From the NCBI GenBank assembly GCA_029253585.1, contig JAQWZF010000036.1, forward strand, positions 62,001-126,000: a stretch of DNA of 64,000 bases. The letters are read 5' to 3'. Both the position numbers and the translations under genes were made by a program. This stretch comes from Gammaproteobacteria bacterium. Lineage in GTDB: Bacteria; Pseudomonadota; Gammaproteobacteria; Pseudomonadales; Pseudohongiellaceae. Shown here piece after piece: positions 55,682-64,000 of the stretch. The notes beneath the pieces are model-generated. The model did no database searches and had not been told where the DNA came from. It saw only the letters and a list, made by a program, of their open reading frames with translations. Positions within the stretch are counted from its first letter, which is position 1; each line of letters begins with the position of its first letter.

Positions 55682-56341
55682 ATGCTGTCAGATCAACAGA
55701 CTACAACCATGCTATCGCTGCAGGCGGCGATGAACGCAAAGGTGGACCCAAACTGGGTTACCGCCCGCTATCCTTATATGCGCGCCGTTGTTATCGAGGC
55801 CGCAGAAGCCATAGAGCATCACGGCTGGAAATGGTGGAAGAAGCAGGACAAAGACCTGGCGCAATTACAGATGGAGCTGATCGATATTTGGCACTTTCTG
55901 CTCTCAGAGATATTACTCAATGAACAGGGAAGCGAAACGGCGGCTCAACCTAAATTAACTGCGCAGCTTAGCGCCATAGATCTGTCCGGGATAATCGAAT
56001 TCGACGGCAAGCAGTACGCACTTAGCTCACTGGATCTGCTTAACCAATTGGAGCTACTCATAGCGCTCTCGGCGGCACGAAAGATCGAGCTGTCTGTATT
56101 CGCAGCGATCATGAAAAATTGTGAACTTGATTGGACGGAGCTTTATTGCCAATACGTCGGCAAAAACGTACTTAATTTCTTTCGCCAAGACCACGGCTAC
56201 CAGGAAGGCACTTACCAGAAAATGTGGAATGGCAGGGAAGATAACGAATATCTAGTAGATGTAATGTCTGAACTGGACCCTGACGACCCTGAGTACAAAG
56301 ACAAACTCTACGGCGCGTTAAGGGCACACTACCCCAGCTAG
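55682..56341 (+). CDS. dUTP diphosphatase, all-alpha dimeric type
   Basis: About 219 residues from ATG 55682. EAAEAIEHHGWKWWKK and QMELIDIWHFLLSE are the metal- and substrate-binding motifs of the MazG-like dUTPase_2 family, which splits dUTP to dUMP and keeps uracil out of DNA. It is unrelated to the trimeric Dut of E. coli. A longer start at 55622 would add 20 residues including a repeated SPRTHF; neither start has a clear Shine-Dalgarno. Confidence 0.86.
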   Translation: MLSDQQTTTMLSLQAAMNAKVDPNWVTARYPYMRAVVIEAAEAIEHHGWKWWKKQDKDLAQLQMELIDIWHFLLSEILLNEQGSETAAQPKLTAQLSAIDLSGIIEFDGKQYALSSLDLLNQLELLIALSAARKIELSVFAAIMKNCELDWTELYCQYVGKNVLNFFRQDHGYQEGTYQKMWNGREDNEYLVDVMSELDPDDPEYKDKLYGALRAHYPS

Positions 56342-56372
56342 ACTCCAAGCTAAGGGTGAGCGCCGGCCTGCT

Positions 56373-56954
56373 CTACTGATAGTAGGCGTTTTCCTTTACG
56401 GTATGATCGGTTACGTCGCGCACCTCCTTCAATTGAGGGACCTGCTCTAGCAGAGTCTTCTCAACACCGTCCTTAAGTGTCACATCAACCATTCCACAGC
56501 CCTGACATCCCCCACCGAAACGAAGCACGGCGATATTCTCCTCAAATAGTTCTTCGAGGGTGACGTGACCACCATGGGCGGCAAGGCCAGGATTAATTTC
56601 ATTGTAGAGAATATAATTGACCCTATCTTCGATGGGGCTATCATCAGATATCTTGGGCAGACGAGAATTTGGCGCCTTTATTGTAAGCTGGCCACCCATC
56701 GAGTCCTTGGCGAAGTCGACTACCGCCTCCTCTAGAAAGGGTATACTATGCAGCTCGATGAAGGCCTTGAAGGCTTCATACTGTTTCACTTCGTCGTCGT
56801 CTTTTTCTTCTCCCGGCCGACAGAATGAAATGCAGGTTTCAGCTTTCGGTGTGCCTGCATCCAGAATGAAAATTCGCACGGCTATACCCTCGCAATCTTG
56901 CTTCTTAAGCAGTTCCGCTAGGTATTCTTGTGCAGATTCAGTGATGCTAACCAT
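56373..56954 (-). CDS. nfuA: Fe-S biogenesis protein NfuA
   Basis: The 193-residue protein joins an N-terminal degenerate A-type domain ([15 protein letters not shown]) to a C-terminal Nfu domain with the cluster-binding CxxC in [18 protein letters not shown]. It delivers [4Fe-4S] clusters, especially under stress. It is convergent with the dUTPase and divergent from metH. Confidence 0.95.
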   Translation of the reverse strand: MVSITESAQEYLAELLKKQDCEGIAVRIFILDAGTPKAETCISFCRPGEEKDDDEVKQYEAFKAFIELHSIPFLEEAVVDFAKDSMGGQLTIKAPNSRLPKISDDSPIEDRVNYILYNEINPGLAAHGGHVTLEELFEENIAVLRFGGGCQGCGMVDVTLKDGVEKTLLEQVPQLKEVRDVTDHTVKENAYYQ

Positions 56955-57077
56955 ATGTCTATCTCACGCTGATGTATTGGACTGCGCTAATGATACTCCA
57001 ATCGTCTGGAAATTAGAATACCCGAGTGAAATGCTAGGTTATTTTAACTATGCCCCAGGCCCCGGTCTTTGCTAGAA

Positions 57078-57105
57078 TTGACCGTTTTTTTGGGGCAGCT
57101 ATTTA
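57078..57105 (+). promoter_or_regulatory. Candidate promoter for metH
   Basis: TTGACC (57078-57083), a 16-base spacer and TATTTA (57100-57105) lie upstream of the metH start. The start would be near 57112. The match is moderate, and no cobalamin-type riboswitch core is seen in the short leader. Confidence 0.4.
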
Positions 57106-57140
57106 CCACCCCAGCAATAACCGTCACAAAGTAGGCAGAC

Positions 57141-60100
57141 ATGAAAATCACGAAATCAGAAAACCTCATTCGCCAGCAGCTAAGGCAGCGCATTCTTATT
57201 CTAGATGGAGCGATGGGGACCATGATTCAGTCCCATAAACTGTCGGATGCAGACTTTCGCAGCGAGCGCTTCGCTGATTTTCCTCATGAACTCGCTGGCA
57301 ACAACGATCTGCTATCACTGACCCAGCCGGAGATTATCAAACAGATACATCTTGCCTACCTGCGTGCCGGGGCAGACATTGTAGAAACCAATACCTTCAA
57401 TTCGACTCGCAGCTCGCAATCTGACTATCATTTGGAAGATCTGAGTTACGAACTGAACCTTGAGGCTGCGAAGCTTGCAAGGGCAGCCTGTGACGAGGTG
57501 ACCGCCGAGAAACCTGAGCGTCCACGATTCGTCGCCGGCGTGCTAGGACCGACGAGCAAGACAACCTCTATCTCTCCAAAAGTGAGCGATCCGGGCTTTA
57601 GAAACATCAGTTTCGATACCCTGGTGGACGATTACAGTAACTCGATCCGAGGCCTGATCGAGGGTGGCGCCGATATCATCATGATCGAGACCGCCTTCGA
57701 TACGCTAAATGCCAAGGCAGCTATTTTTGCCCTAAGCGCCTGCTTCGAGGCACGCGGTACATCTCTGCCCATAATGATATCGGGCACGATAACCGATGCT
57801 AGTGGCCGCACACTCTCCGGCCAGACCGTTGCTGCATTCTGCAACTCCGTAGCCCATGCTAACCCCCTCTCCATCGGGTTCAATTGCGCACTGGGAGCAG
57901 AACAATTGCGTCCTCACATAGCAGAGACTTCTTCCTTAGCGAATTGCTACGTCTCGACCCATCCGAACGCAGGGCTGCCTAATGAGTTTGGCGAATATGA
58001 TCAATCACCCGCAGCTATGTCCGCCATCATCGCAGAGTTCGCCAGCAGCGGTTTTGTCAATATCGTCGGCGGCTGTTGCGGTACCACTCCCGATCACATT
58101 AAAGCCATTGCCGAAGCGATAGAGGGGATCACGCCAAGACAGATAGCGGAACCCAAACCAGCATGTCGTCTAAGCGGCCTAGAGCCCTTCAATATCGATG
58201 GGGATTCTCTGTTCGTTAATGTAGGTGAGAGAACAAACGTAACCGGATCTGCAAAATTTGCTCGACTGATTATCGATGAAAATTATGACGAGGCACTGGA
58301 AGTTGCTCTGCAACAAGTTGAATCAGGCGCTCAGATTATCGACATTAACATGGACGAAGGCATGCTCGACTCAGAGCTGGCCATGGAGAAATTTCTGAAG
58401 CTTGTTGCGTCGGAGCCAGACATCTGTCGCGTACCTATAATGCTCGACTCCTCGAAGTGGGAGATTATCGAGACTGGACTAAAATGCGTACAGGGTAAAT
58501 CTGTCGTCAACTCCATCAGCCTAAAAGAAGGTGAAGAAGATTTTCTCGCCAAGGCTACGCTTTGTCTGAAATACGGTGCGGCAGTAATCGTCATGGCATT
58601 CGATGAGAATGGCCAAGCCGACTCGCTGGAAAAGAAGAACGCCATCTGCGAGAGAAGTTACGACCTACTCACGCAGAAGCTCAATTTTCCCCCTCAGGAC
58701 ATCATCTTCGATCCAAATATTTTCGCCGTCGCAACCGGCATCGAAGAACATAACAACTACGCTGTCGATTTCATCGAGTCCTGTCGCTACATTAAAAAGA
58801 ATCTACCCGGCGCACTCATTTCCGGCGGCGTGAGCAATGTCTCGTTCTCCTTCAGGGGAAACAATCTCGTTCGCGAAGCCATTCATTCCGCCTTTCTCTA
58901 TCATGCGATCAAGGCCGGCTTAACAATGGGTATCGTTAACGCAGGTCAACTCACTGTGTATGACGACATACCAGCAGATCTAAAGAAAGCGGTAGAGGAT
59001 GTCATCCTAAACACGACCGATGAAGCGACTGAAAACTTGATGACTGTAGCTGCCAATTACTCCGGCAGTACACAAAGACAATCTGCGGAAGACCTTGCCT
59101 GGCGCGAGGCGAGTGTAGAGAAGAGGCTCGCTCATGCACTGGTTAAAGGTATAACAAAGTTCATCGAAGAGGACACCGAAGAGGCCAGGCAGAATGCCGA
59201 CAAGCCTATTAAGGTAATCGAAGGCCCTCTGATGAAGGGCATGGATGAGGTCGGGGACCTATTTGGCAGTGGCAAAATGTTCTTACCCCAGGTGGTTAAG
59301 AGCGCGCGCGTCATGAAACAGGCTGTGGCCTACCTGCTGCCCTATATCGAGGCCGAGAAAGGCGGCGCTGTTCAGAGCAAGGGCAAGATTCTTATGGCCA
59401 CTGTTAAGGGCGACGTGCATGACATCGGCAAGAACATTGTCGGCGTGGTGCTAGGCTGCAACAACTACGATGTTATCGATCTGGGCGTAATGGTTCCCTG
59501 CGAGAAGATTCTACAAGTCGCGAAAGACGAGAACGTCGATGTCATCGGTCTTAGCGGATTGATCACCCCCTCGCTGGACGAGATGGTACATGTTGCTGCA
59601 GAGATGCAGCGCCTGGATTTTAACATCCCACTTCTGATTGGAGGCGCCACCACATCGAAGGCGCACACGGCGGTTAAGATTGAGCAGCATTACAAGAACG
59701 ACAGCACAATCTACGTGCCCGATGCATCCAGAAGCGTGTCGGTTGTCAGCACCCTATTGAATGATGACAACAAGCCAGACTACGCAGGGAAAATTCGCGC
59801 CGAGTATGAAGTTATTCGAGAACGTACGGCAAACAGATCGAACAAGCGTAGATTACTGTCCTACCCAGATGCCAATGCCAATGCATTGAAACTGGACTGG
59901 GAAAACTACGCCGCTACCAAACCGGCATTCTTAGGCAACAAGGTATTTACCGACTACCCTCTGAGCCAGCTAGTAGACTATATTGACTGGACGCCTTTTT
60001 TTATCACCTGGAGCCTGGCTGGCAAATACCCAGCCATACTCGAGGATGAGAAAGTAGGAAAAGCAGCGACCGATCTGTTCGCCGATGCTCAGGCACTCCT

Positions 60101-60842
60101 GAAAAAGATAGTCGATGAGAAGCTACTTACTGCAAAAGCGGTAATCGGCTTCTGGCCGGCAAATAAGACGACAGATAATGACGTTCAACTCTATGCTGCA
60201 GATGAATCTGGAAGCACTATCGAAAAGTTACATTTTCTGCGTCAGCAAATTCCTAAAGAAGAAGAACTTGCCAACCTATGTTTGGCAGATTTTATAGCGC
60301 CTGACGATAGTGGAGCTAGTGGAGATAGTAAAAAAGATTATATTGGTGGATTTGCTGTCACCACGGGTATTGGCGCAGATGAGCTTGCCGCCGAATACGC
60401 CGCCGAGAATGATGACTACACCGCTATCATGGTCAAGGCCCTTGCAGACAGACTAGCCGAGGCCTTTGCCGAGCATATGCACGAACGTGTACGCAAAGAA
60501 TTCTGGGCTTATGAACCTGCTGAGGCACTGTCCGCAGTAGATTTGATAAGCGAAAAATACCGCGGCATACGACCGGCGCCTGGCTACCCCGCCTGCCCCG
60601 ATCATTCAGAGAAAGAGACACTGTTCTCTCTGTTAAATGCCGCAGAGGAAATTCAGATCGAATTGAGTGAGAGTTTTGCCATGAGCCCCGCGGCAAGTGT
60701 CAGTGGCTTCTATTTCTCTCACCCAGAGTCGAAATACTTCTCTGTCGGAAAGATTAGCCAAGAACAGGTCGACGACCTGGCAGATAGAAATGGAAAAAAC
60801 ATAGCTGAGATGACAAGATTACTCACTCCAAACTTGGATTGA
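57141..60842 (+). CDS. metH: Cobalamin-dependent methionine synthase
   Basis: The 1233-residue protein has all four MetH modules. The homocysteine domain (to about 330) has DGAMGTMIQ and the zinc ligands in [10 protein letters not shown]. The folate domain (about 355-620) has [17 protein letters not shown]. The cap and B12 domains (about 650-890) carry the cobalt-ligand histidine in [10 protein letters not shown]. The AdoMet reactivation domain has [15 protein letters not shown]. It makes methionine from homocysteine and methyl-tetrahydrofolate, so the organism needs B12. Confidence 0.98.
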   Translation: MKITKSENLIRQQLRQRILILDGAMGTMIQSHKLSDADFRSERFADFPHELAGNNDLLSLTQPEIIKQIHLAYLRAGADIVETNTFNSTRSSQSDYHLEDLSYELNLEAAKLARAACDEVTAEKPERPRFVAGVLGPTSKTTSISPKVSDPGFRNISFDTLVDDYSNSIRGLIEGGADIIMIETAFDTLNAKAAIFALSACFEARGTSLPIMISGTITDASGRTLSGQTVAAFCNSVAHANPLSIGFNCALGAEQLRPHIAETSSLANCYVSTHPNAGLPNEFGEYDQSPAAMSAIIAEFASSGFVNIVGGCCGTTPDHIKAIAEAIEGITPRQIAEPKPACRLSGLEPFNIDGDSLFVNVGERTNVTGSAKFARLIIDENYDEALEVALQQVESGAQIIDINMDEGMLDSELAMEKFLKLVASEPDICRVPIMLDSSKWEIIETGLKCVQGKSVVNSISLKEGEEDFLAKATLCLKYGAAVIVMAFDENGQADSLEKKNAICERSYDLLTQKLNFPPQDIIFDPNIFAVATGIEEHNNYAVDFIESCRYIKKNLPGALISGGVSNVSFSFRGNNLVREAIHSAFLYHAIKAGLTMGIVNAGQLTVYDDIPADLKKAVEDVILNTTDEATENLMTVAANYSGSTQRQSAEDLAWREASVEKRLAHALVKGITKFIEEDTEEARQNADKPIKVIEGPLMKGMDEVGDLFGSGKMFLPQVVKSARVMKQAVAYLLPYIEAEKGGAVQSKGKILMATVKGDVHDIGKNIVGVVLGCNNYDVIDLGVMVPCEKILQVAKDENVDVIGLSGLITPSLDEMVHVAAEMQRLDFNIPLLIGGATTSKAHTAVKIEQHYKNDSTIYVPDASRSVSVVSTLLNDDNKPDYAGKIRAEYEVIRERTANRSNKRRLLSYPDANANALKLDWENYAATKPAFLGNKVFTDYPLSQLVDYIDWTPFFITWSLAGKYPAILEDEKVGKAATDLFADAQALLKKIVDEKLLTAKAVIGFWPANKTTDNDVQLYAADESGSTIEKLHFLRQQIPKEEELANLCLADFIAPDDSGASGDSKKDYIGGFAVTTGIGADELAAEYAAENDDYTAIMVKALADRLAEAFAEHMHERVRKEFWAYEPAEALSAVDLISEKYRGIRPAPGYPACPDHSEKETLFSLLNAAEEIQIELSESFAMSPAASVSGFYFSHPESKYFSVGKISQEQVDDLADRNGKNIAEMTRLLTPNLD

Positions 60843-60892
60843 GCGCAGCAAAATTCCAGTCGATAGCAATAGATAGAGAGTTATAGAAAGTA

Positions 60893-62551
60893 ATGTATAA
60901 ATACGATGGATACGATCAGCAGATGCTGGCAGATAGAGTCGCGCAGTTTCGCGACCAGACTAAGCGCTACATGGACGGCCAGCTTAGCGATACCGAATTC
61001 TTGCCACTGCGATTGCAGAATGGTCTTTATATTCAGCGTCTGGCACCTATGCTGCGCATTGCGGTTCCTTACGGCATGCTCTGCTCAAGGCAGTTGCGAA
61101 AGCTCGCCTATATAGCCAACCACTACGACAAAGGCTATGCACACTTCACGACACGGCAGAACATTCAGTTTAACTGGCCACAGCTCAGTGACGTTCCAGA
61201 CCTACTTGCCGACCTTGCGGAAGTAGAAATGCATGCTATACAAACCAGTGGCAACTGCATACGAAATACAACTACCGACCAGTTTGCCGGCGTAGCCGTT
61301 GATGAACTGGAAGACAGCAGAGGCTATTGCGAAATCATTCGTCAATGGTCAACCTTTCACCCGGAGTTCGCCTACCTGCCGCGAAAATTCAAGATCGCCG
61401 TGTGTGGAACTGCCATAGATCAAGCTGCAACCCAGGTACATGACATCGGTATCTATATAGTCAAAGGTCCGAGCGAGGAGATTGGCTTTCGCATACTCGC
61501 CGGCGGCGGGCTTGGACGCACACCTGTAATAGGACAGGAGATCTTCGAATTCGTTGAGAAGAAACATCTACTCACCGCACTCGAGGCCATCCTCAGGGTT
61601 TACAACCGGGAAGGTCGCCGTGATAACAAGTACAAGGCAAGAATCAAGATATTGGTAAAAGAAGCTGGTGTCGAAGAGTTCCAGAATAAGGTATTTCAGG
61701 AATGGGAGTTAATCAAAGACTCCTCTCTCACACTCACAGATGAAGAACTCAATCGTTGTCTGAGTTTCTTCAACTCTCCGGACTACGATGATCTCCCCGA
61801 CAGCCCCCCAGCGCTCATCGAAAATCTACAAAGCGATTTGCTCTTCGCCGCATGGCATACGCAGAATGTCAAACCACACAAAAAATCAGGCTATTCTATC
61901 GTCACCCTCTGCTTTAAAGAGACAGGTATTGCCCCAGGCGACGTGACAGACAGGCAACTGGAACAAATTGCGGATCTGGCCGATCAGTACAGCTTTGGGG
62001 AAATTAGAATAAGCCATCAACAGAACATCGTCATGGCCGATGTGCAACAAGACCAACTCTACGAGCTATGGAAGCAATTAAAGACTGGCGCTATGGCTAG
62101 TCACAACTTGGGACTACTCACTGACGTCATCTGTTGCCCCGGCGGAGATTTTTGCGCACTCGCCAACGCCAAGTCCATACCTATCGCCGAGGCAATTCAG
62201 CGTAAGTTTGATGATCATGAAGAGCTATGTAACATTGGCGAGATGAATCTCAACATCTCTGGCTGCATGAATGCCTGCGGACACCACCACGTTGGAAATA
62301 TTGGCATTCTGGGCGTGGACAAGAAAGGTGAAGAATACTATCAGATCTCCCTTGGCGGCTCATCGAAGAGGGAGGCGAGCCTTGGAAGAATTATAGGTCC
62401 CTCCTTTGCTCAGGAAGAAATTCCAGACGTTGTAGAAAACATCGTCAGTGTCTACAAAGAAAGACGCCATGAAGGCGAAAAATTTATAGACACATACAAT
62501 CGAATTGGCCTGGCCCCATTCAAGGAAAAAGTCTATGCAAAAGCTGATTAG
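60893..62551 (+). CDS. cysI: Siroheme nitrite/sulfite reductase (CysI-like)
   Basis: The 552-residue protein has two ferredoxin-like halves and siroheme/[4Fe-4S] motifs: HFTTRQNIQFNW and TSGNCIRNTTTDQF in the first half, CCPGGDFCALANAKS and ISGCMNACGHHHVGN (cluster cysteines) in the second. It reduces sulfite to sulfide or nitrite to ammonia. The DUF934 partner gene downstream is typical of assimilatory sulfite reductases, so sulfite is more likely. Confidence 0.85.
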   Translation: MYKYDGYDQQMLADRVAQFRDQTKRYMDGQLSDTEFLPLRLQNGLYIQRLAPMLRIAVPYGMLCSRQLRKLAYIANHYDKGYAHFTTRQNIQFNWPQLSDVPDLLADLAEVEMHAIQTSGNCIRNTTTDQFAGVAVDELEDSRGYCEIIRQWSTFHPEFAYLPRKFKIAVCGTAIDQAATQVHDIGIYIVKGPSEEIGFRILAGGGLGRTPVIGQEIFEFVEKKHLLTALEAILRVYNREGRRDNKYKARIKILVKEAGVEEFQNKVFQEWELIKDSSLTLTDEELNRCLSFFNSPDYDDLPDSPPALIENLQSDLLFAAWHTQNVKPHKKSGYSIVTLCFKETGIAPGDVTDRQLEQIADLADQYSFGEIRISHQQNIVMADVQQDQLYELWKQLKTGAMASHNLGLLTDVICCPGGDFCALANAKSIPIAEAIQRKFDDHEELCNIGEMNLNISGCMNACGHHHVGNIGILGVDKKGEEYYQISLGGSSKREASLGRIIGPSFAQEEIPDVVENIVSVYKERRHEGEKFIDTYNRIGLAPFKEKVYAKAD

Positions 62552-63035
62552 TAAAGATGCCGTCATGGACAATCGATGGGCGCTGCTCAAAGTAGCGACC
62601 GGCCCAGAGATACTACAAGCGGTACCTGGCAGGAATTTTATCGTGCCATTCAAATTCTGGAAGCTTTACCGAGAAGAGCTCAACGACTACGGCGGCAATA
62701 TAGCCATCTGGCTGGACTCAGACGAAGATATTTCCCAAATCGGAAATGAGCTGCATAGCCTTCCCCTGATAGCGCTTAATTTTCCGGTATTTTCCGACGG
62801 CCGCTCCTACACTAACGCTAGAGAACTAAGACAGCGCTATGGATACAAGGGTGAGGTACGCGCCATAGGCGATGTCCTGCGTGACCAGCTGTACTATATG
62901 GCACAGTGCGGCTTCGATAGCTTCGAGCTGCGCAACGATCAGGACGCAGACCTGTGTCTGAATGCGTTCGAGGACTTCAGCACAAACTACCAGGCGACAA
63001 TCGCAGAACCCACTCCCTTGTTCAGGCGGCGCTAA
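62535..63035 (+). CDS. DUF934 family protein, sulfite reductase partner
   Basis: The 166-residue protein (MQKLISKDAVMDNRW) belongs to DUF934, seen next to CysI-type reductases in many proteobacteria. Family marks are FPVFSDGRSYTNARELRQRYGYKGE and QCGFDSFELR. It may help electron supply or assembly. ATG 62535 has AAGGA 9 bases upstream and overlaps the reductase stop by 17 bases. Confidence 0.88.
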   Translation: MQKLISKDAVMDNRWALLKVATGPEILQAVPGRNFIVPFKFWKLYREELNDYGGNIAIWLDSDEDISQIGNELHSLPLIALNFPVFSDGRSYTNARELRQRYGYKGEVRAIGDVLRDQLYYMAQCGFDSFELRNDQDADLCLNAFEDFSTNYQATIAEPTPLFRRR

Positions 63036-63074
63036 CTGGCTATAGTCGAGTACTACTAGCAAACGCCCAACGCA

Positions 63075-63518
63075 ATGGAATCAGATTCTCTACTCTTCTC
63101 CTTCTTCCTCATCTTCAGCGGTGCGGCGGTACTCTCGACAATAGCCTTATTTTTCCGGCAACCCCTGCTCGTAGCCTACATATGCGTAGGCGCCCTGCTC
63201 GGGCCTTATGGGTTAGCCTATATCTCAGACGCCAGCCTTCTCACCGATATTGCCGAGTTTGGCATCATCTTCCTGCTGTTTCTCCTGGGCCTGGATATGC
63301 AGCCCAGCAAACTCATCTCCACGCTACGCAAGACCTTTCTCGTCACTCTCGCAAGCTCATTGGTCTTCGTCATTCTTGGCTATAGCACGGGATTACTGTT
63401 TGGCTTCAGTCAGATCGAAAGCCTGGTAATCGGTTTTAGCCTGATATTTTCAAGCACCATCATCGGCATCAAACTCTTGCCTACTACCGTGCTGCACCAG
63501 AAGCATATGGAGAGTTGA
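63075..63518 (+). pseudogene. Kef-type cation:proton antiporter, N-terminal part (frame broken)
   Basis: The 147 codons encode membrane helices of a CPA2 (Kef) antiporter: QPLLVAYICVGALLGPYGL, DIAEFGIIFLLFLLGLDM and SLIFSSTIIGIKLLPTTVLH. The frame ends at a TGA (63516-63518) after HQKHMES. In homologs HMGELM-type sequence is expected here; adding one G after ATG 63507-63509 (CAT ATG GGA GAG TTG ATG) restores it exactly. So this is either a real one-base deletion or a sequencing error. Confidence 0.8.
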
Positions 63519-64000
63519 TGGTTGGCATATTACTAATGCAGGACTTCATAGCGATATTCCTTATCACCTTCCTGGATGCAGGAAACCTGCAACAATCGGC
63601 TGCACTTAGGGTCTTGATCGCCTTTCCGCTGCCCTTGGTATTCGCCTACTTTACCACCCAATATGTACTCATCAAGCTGATTGCGCGCTTCGATCACTTC
63701 AAGGAATATATTTTTCTGCTAGCAATAGGCTGGTGCCTGGGGCTATCGGAACTGGGAGCGGCGCTGGGACTCTCTGCAGAGATTGGCGCTTTCGTCGCAG
63801 GGGTAGCCCTGGCGACTAGTCCTATCTTGCTGTATATCGCCGATAGACTAAAACCACTAAGAGATTTCTTTCTGATTTTGTTTTTCTTCACCCTCGGCGC
63901 GCAGTTTAACCTGTCCCTGTTGCCAGACATTATCCTAGCCTGCGTCGTACTGGCCACGGCAGTGCTGTTGATCAAGCCGGTGGTATTCAGATATCTACTG
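63518..64000 (+). pseudogene. Kef-type cation:proton antiporter, continuation in the shifted frame (cut by window edge)
   Basis: From ATG 63518 an open frame runs to the window end: MVGILLMQDFIAIFLITF, then LSAEIGAFVAGVALATSP and FFLILFFFTLGAQFN, the middle of a Kef-type membrane domain. It joins the upstream fragment at a TGATG overlap. The last helices and any C-terminal RCK domain lie beyond the window. Confidence 0.8.

Noticed and set aside
56955-57140. Cobalamin riboswitch before metH
   Set aside because: The B12-box core was not found and the gap is short; only a plain promoter is likely.

Overview
The window looks like a piece of chromosome from a gammaproteobacterium, probably a marine, aerobic one. 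The evidence is gene order and protein type: the rpmF-plsX-fabD-fabG-acpP-fabF-pabC-mltG-tmk-holB run, a ffs-dnaX-ybaB-recR block, a gltA / sdhCDAB / sucAB-lpdA-sucCD cluster, HrpA, NfuA, MetH, and a TonB2/TtpC-type energy-transduction operon. The genus cannot be named from sequence alone. Base composition looks moderate and even; no transposase, integrase, phage gene or CRISPR array is visible. Almost all of the window is core housekeeping DNA.

Layout. 1-8.2 kb (minus): yceD, rpmF and the fatty-acid/phospholipid entry genes, then pabC, mltG, tmk and a truncated holB. 8.3-11.1 kb: divergent rluC and argS. 11.2-18.4 kb (minus): htpG, then a six-gene operon (DUF3450 protein, TtpC-like long ExbB, ExbB, ExbD, TonB, TPR protein). 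18.9-30.0 kb (minus): the whole oxidative arm of the TCA cycle from 2-oxoglutarate to fumarate; gltA is divergent at 30.5 kb. 31.9-35.3 kb: tRNA-Ala(GGC), gltX, dusA, a TerB-like gene. 35.3-43.8 kb (minus): mlaA, hrpA, fadD, a VWA protein and a MoxR ATPase. 43.8-44.6 kb has no convincing gene. 44.6-49.5 kb (minus): a small membrane protein, ycgN, rnd, recR, ybaB, dnaX and 4.5S RNA. 49.6-55.0 kb (minus): a PQQ dehydrogenase, a cluster of short hairpins, tRNA-Ser(GGA), queF, a YadGH-type ABC exporter and tRNA-Glu(UUC). 55.3-64.0 kb: a small unknown protein, a dimeric dUTPase, nfuA (minus), metH, a siroheme nitrite/sulfite reductase with its DUF934 partner, and a Kef-type antiporter whose reading frame is broken.

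How the genes work together. The left block couples fatty-acid synthesis (PlsX, FabD, FabG, AcpP, FabF) to translation (RpmF) and cell-wall processing (MltG). AcpP has its own promoter, and a terminator-like hairpin lies between it and fabF. The TCA block encodes citrate synthase, succinate dehydrogenase, the 2-oxoglutarate dehydrogenase complex including E3, and succinyl-CoA synthetase. The sulfite reductase next to MetH could supply reduced sulfur for homocysteine, but that link is inferred from position only.

I did not find a clearly new defence, mobile or biosynthetic system. The most interesting signals are: an 11-A slippery run in dnaX where a -1 shift meets a stop after one glutamate, as in E. 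coli gamma; a one-base frameshift in the Kef antiporter; a row of hairpins with 3-base loops next to tRNA-Ser; a near-leaderless yceD promoter; a hairpin between acpP and fabF; several perfect inverted repeats in the 458-bp gap upstream of the TonB operon; and a MlaA protein with no lipobox.
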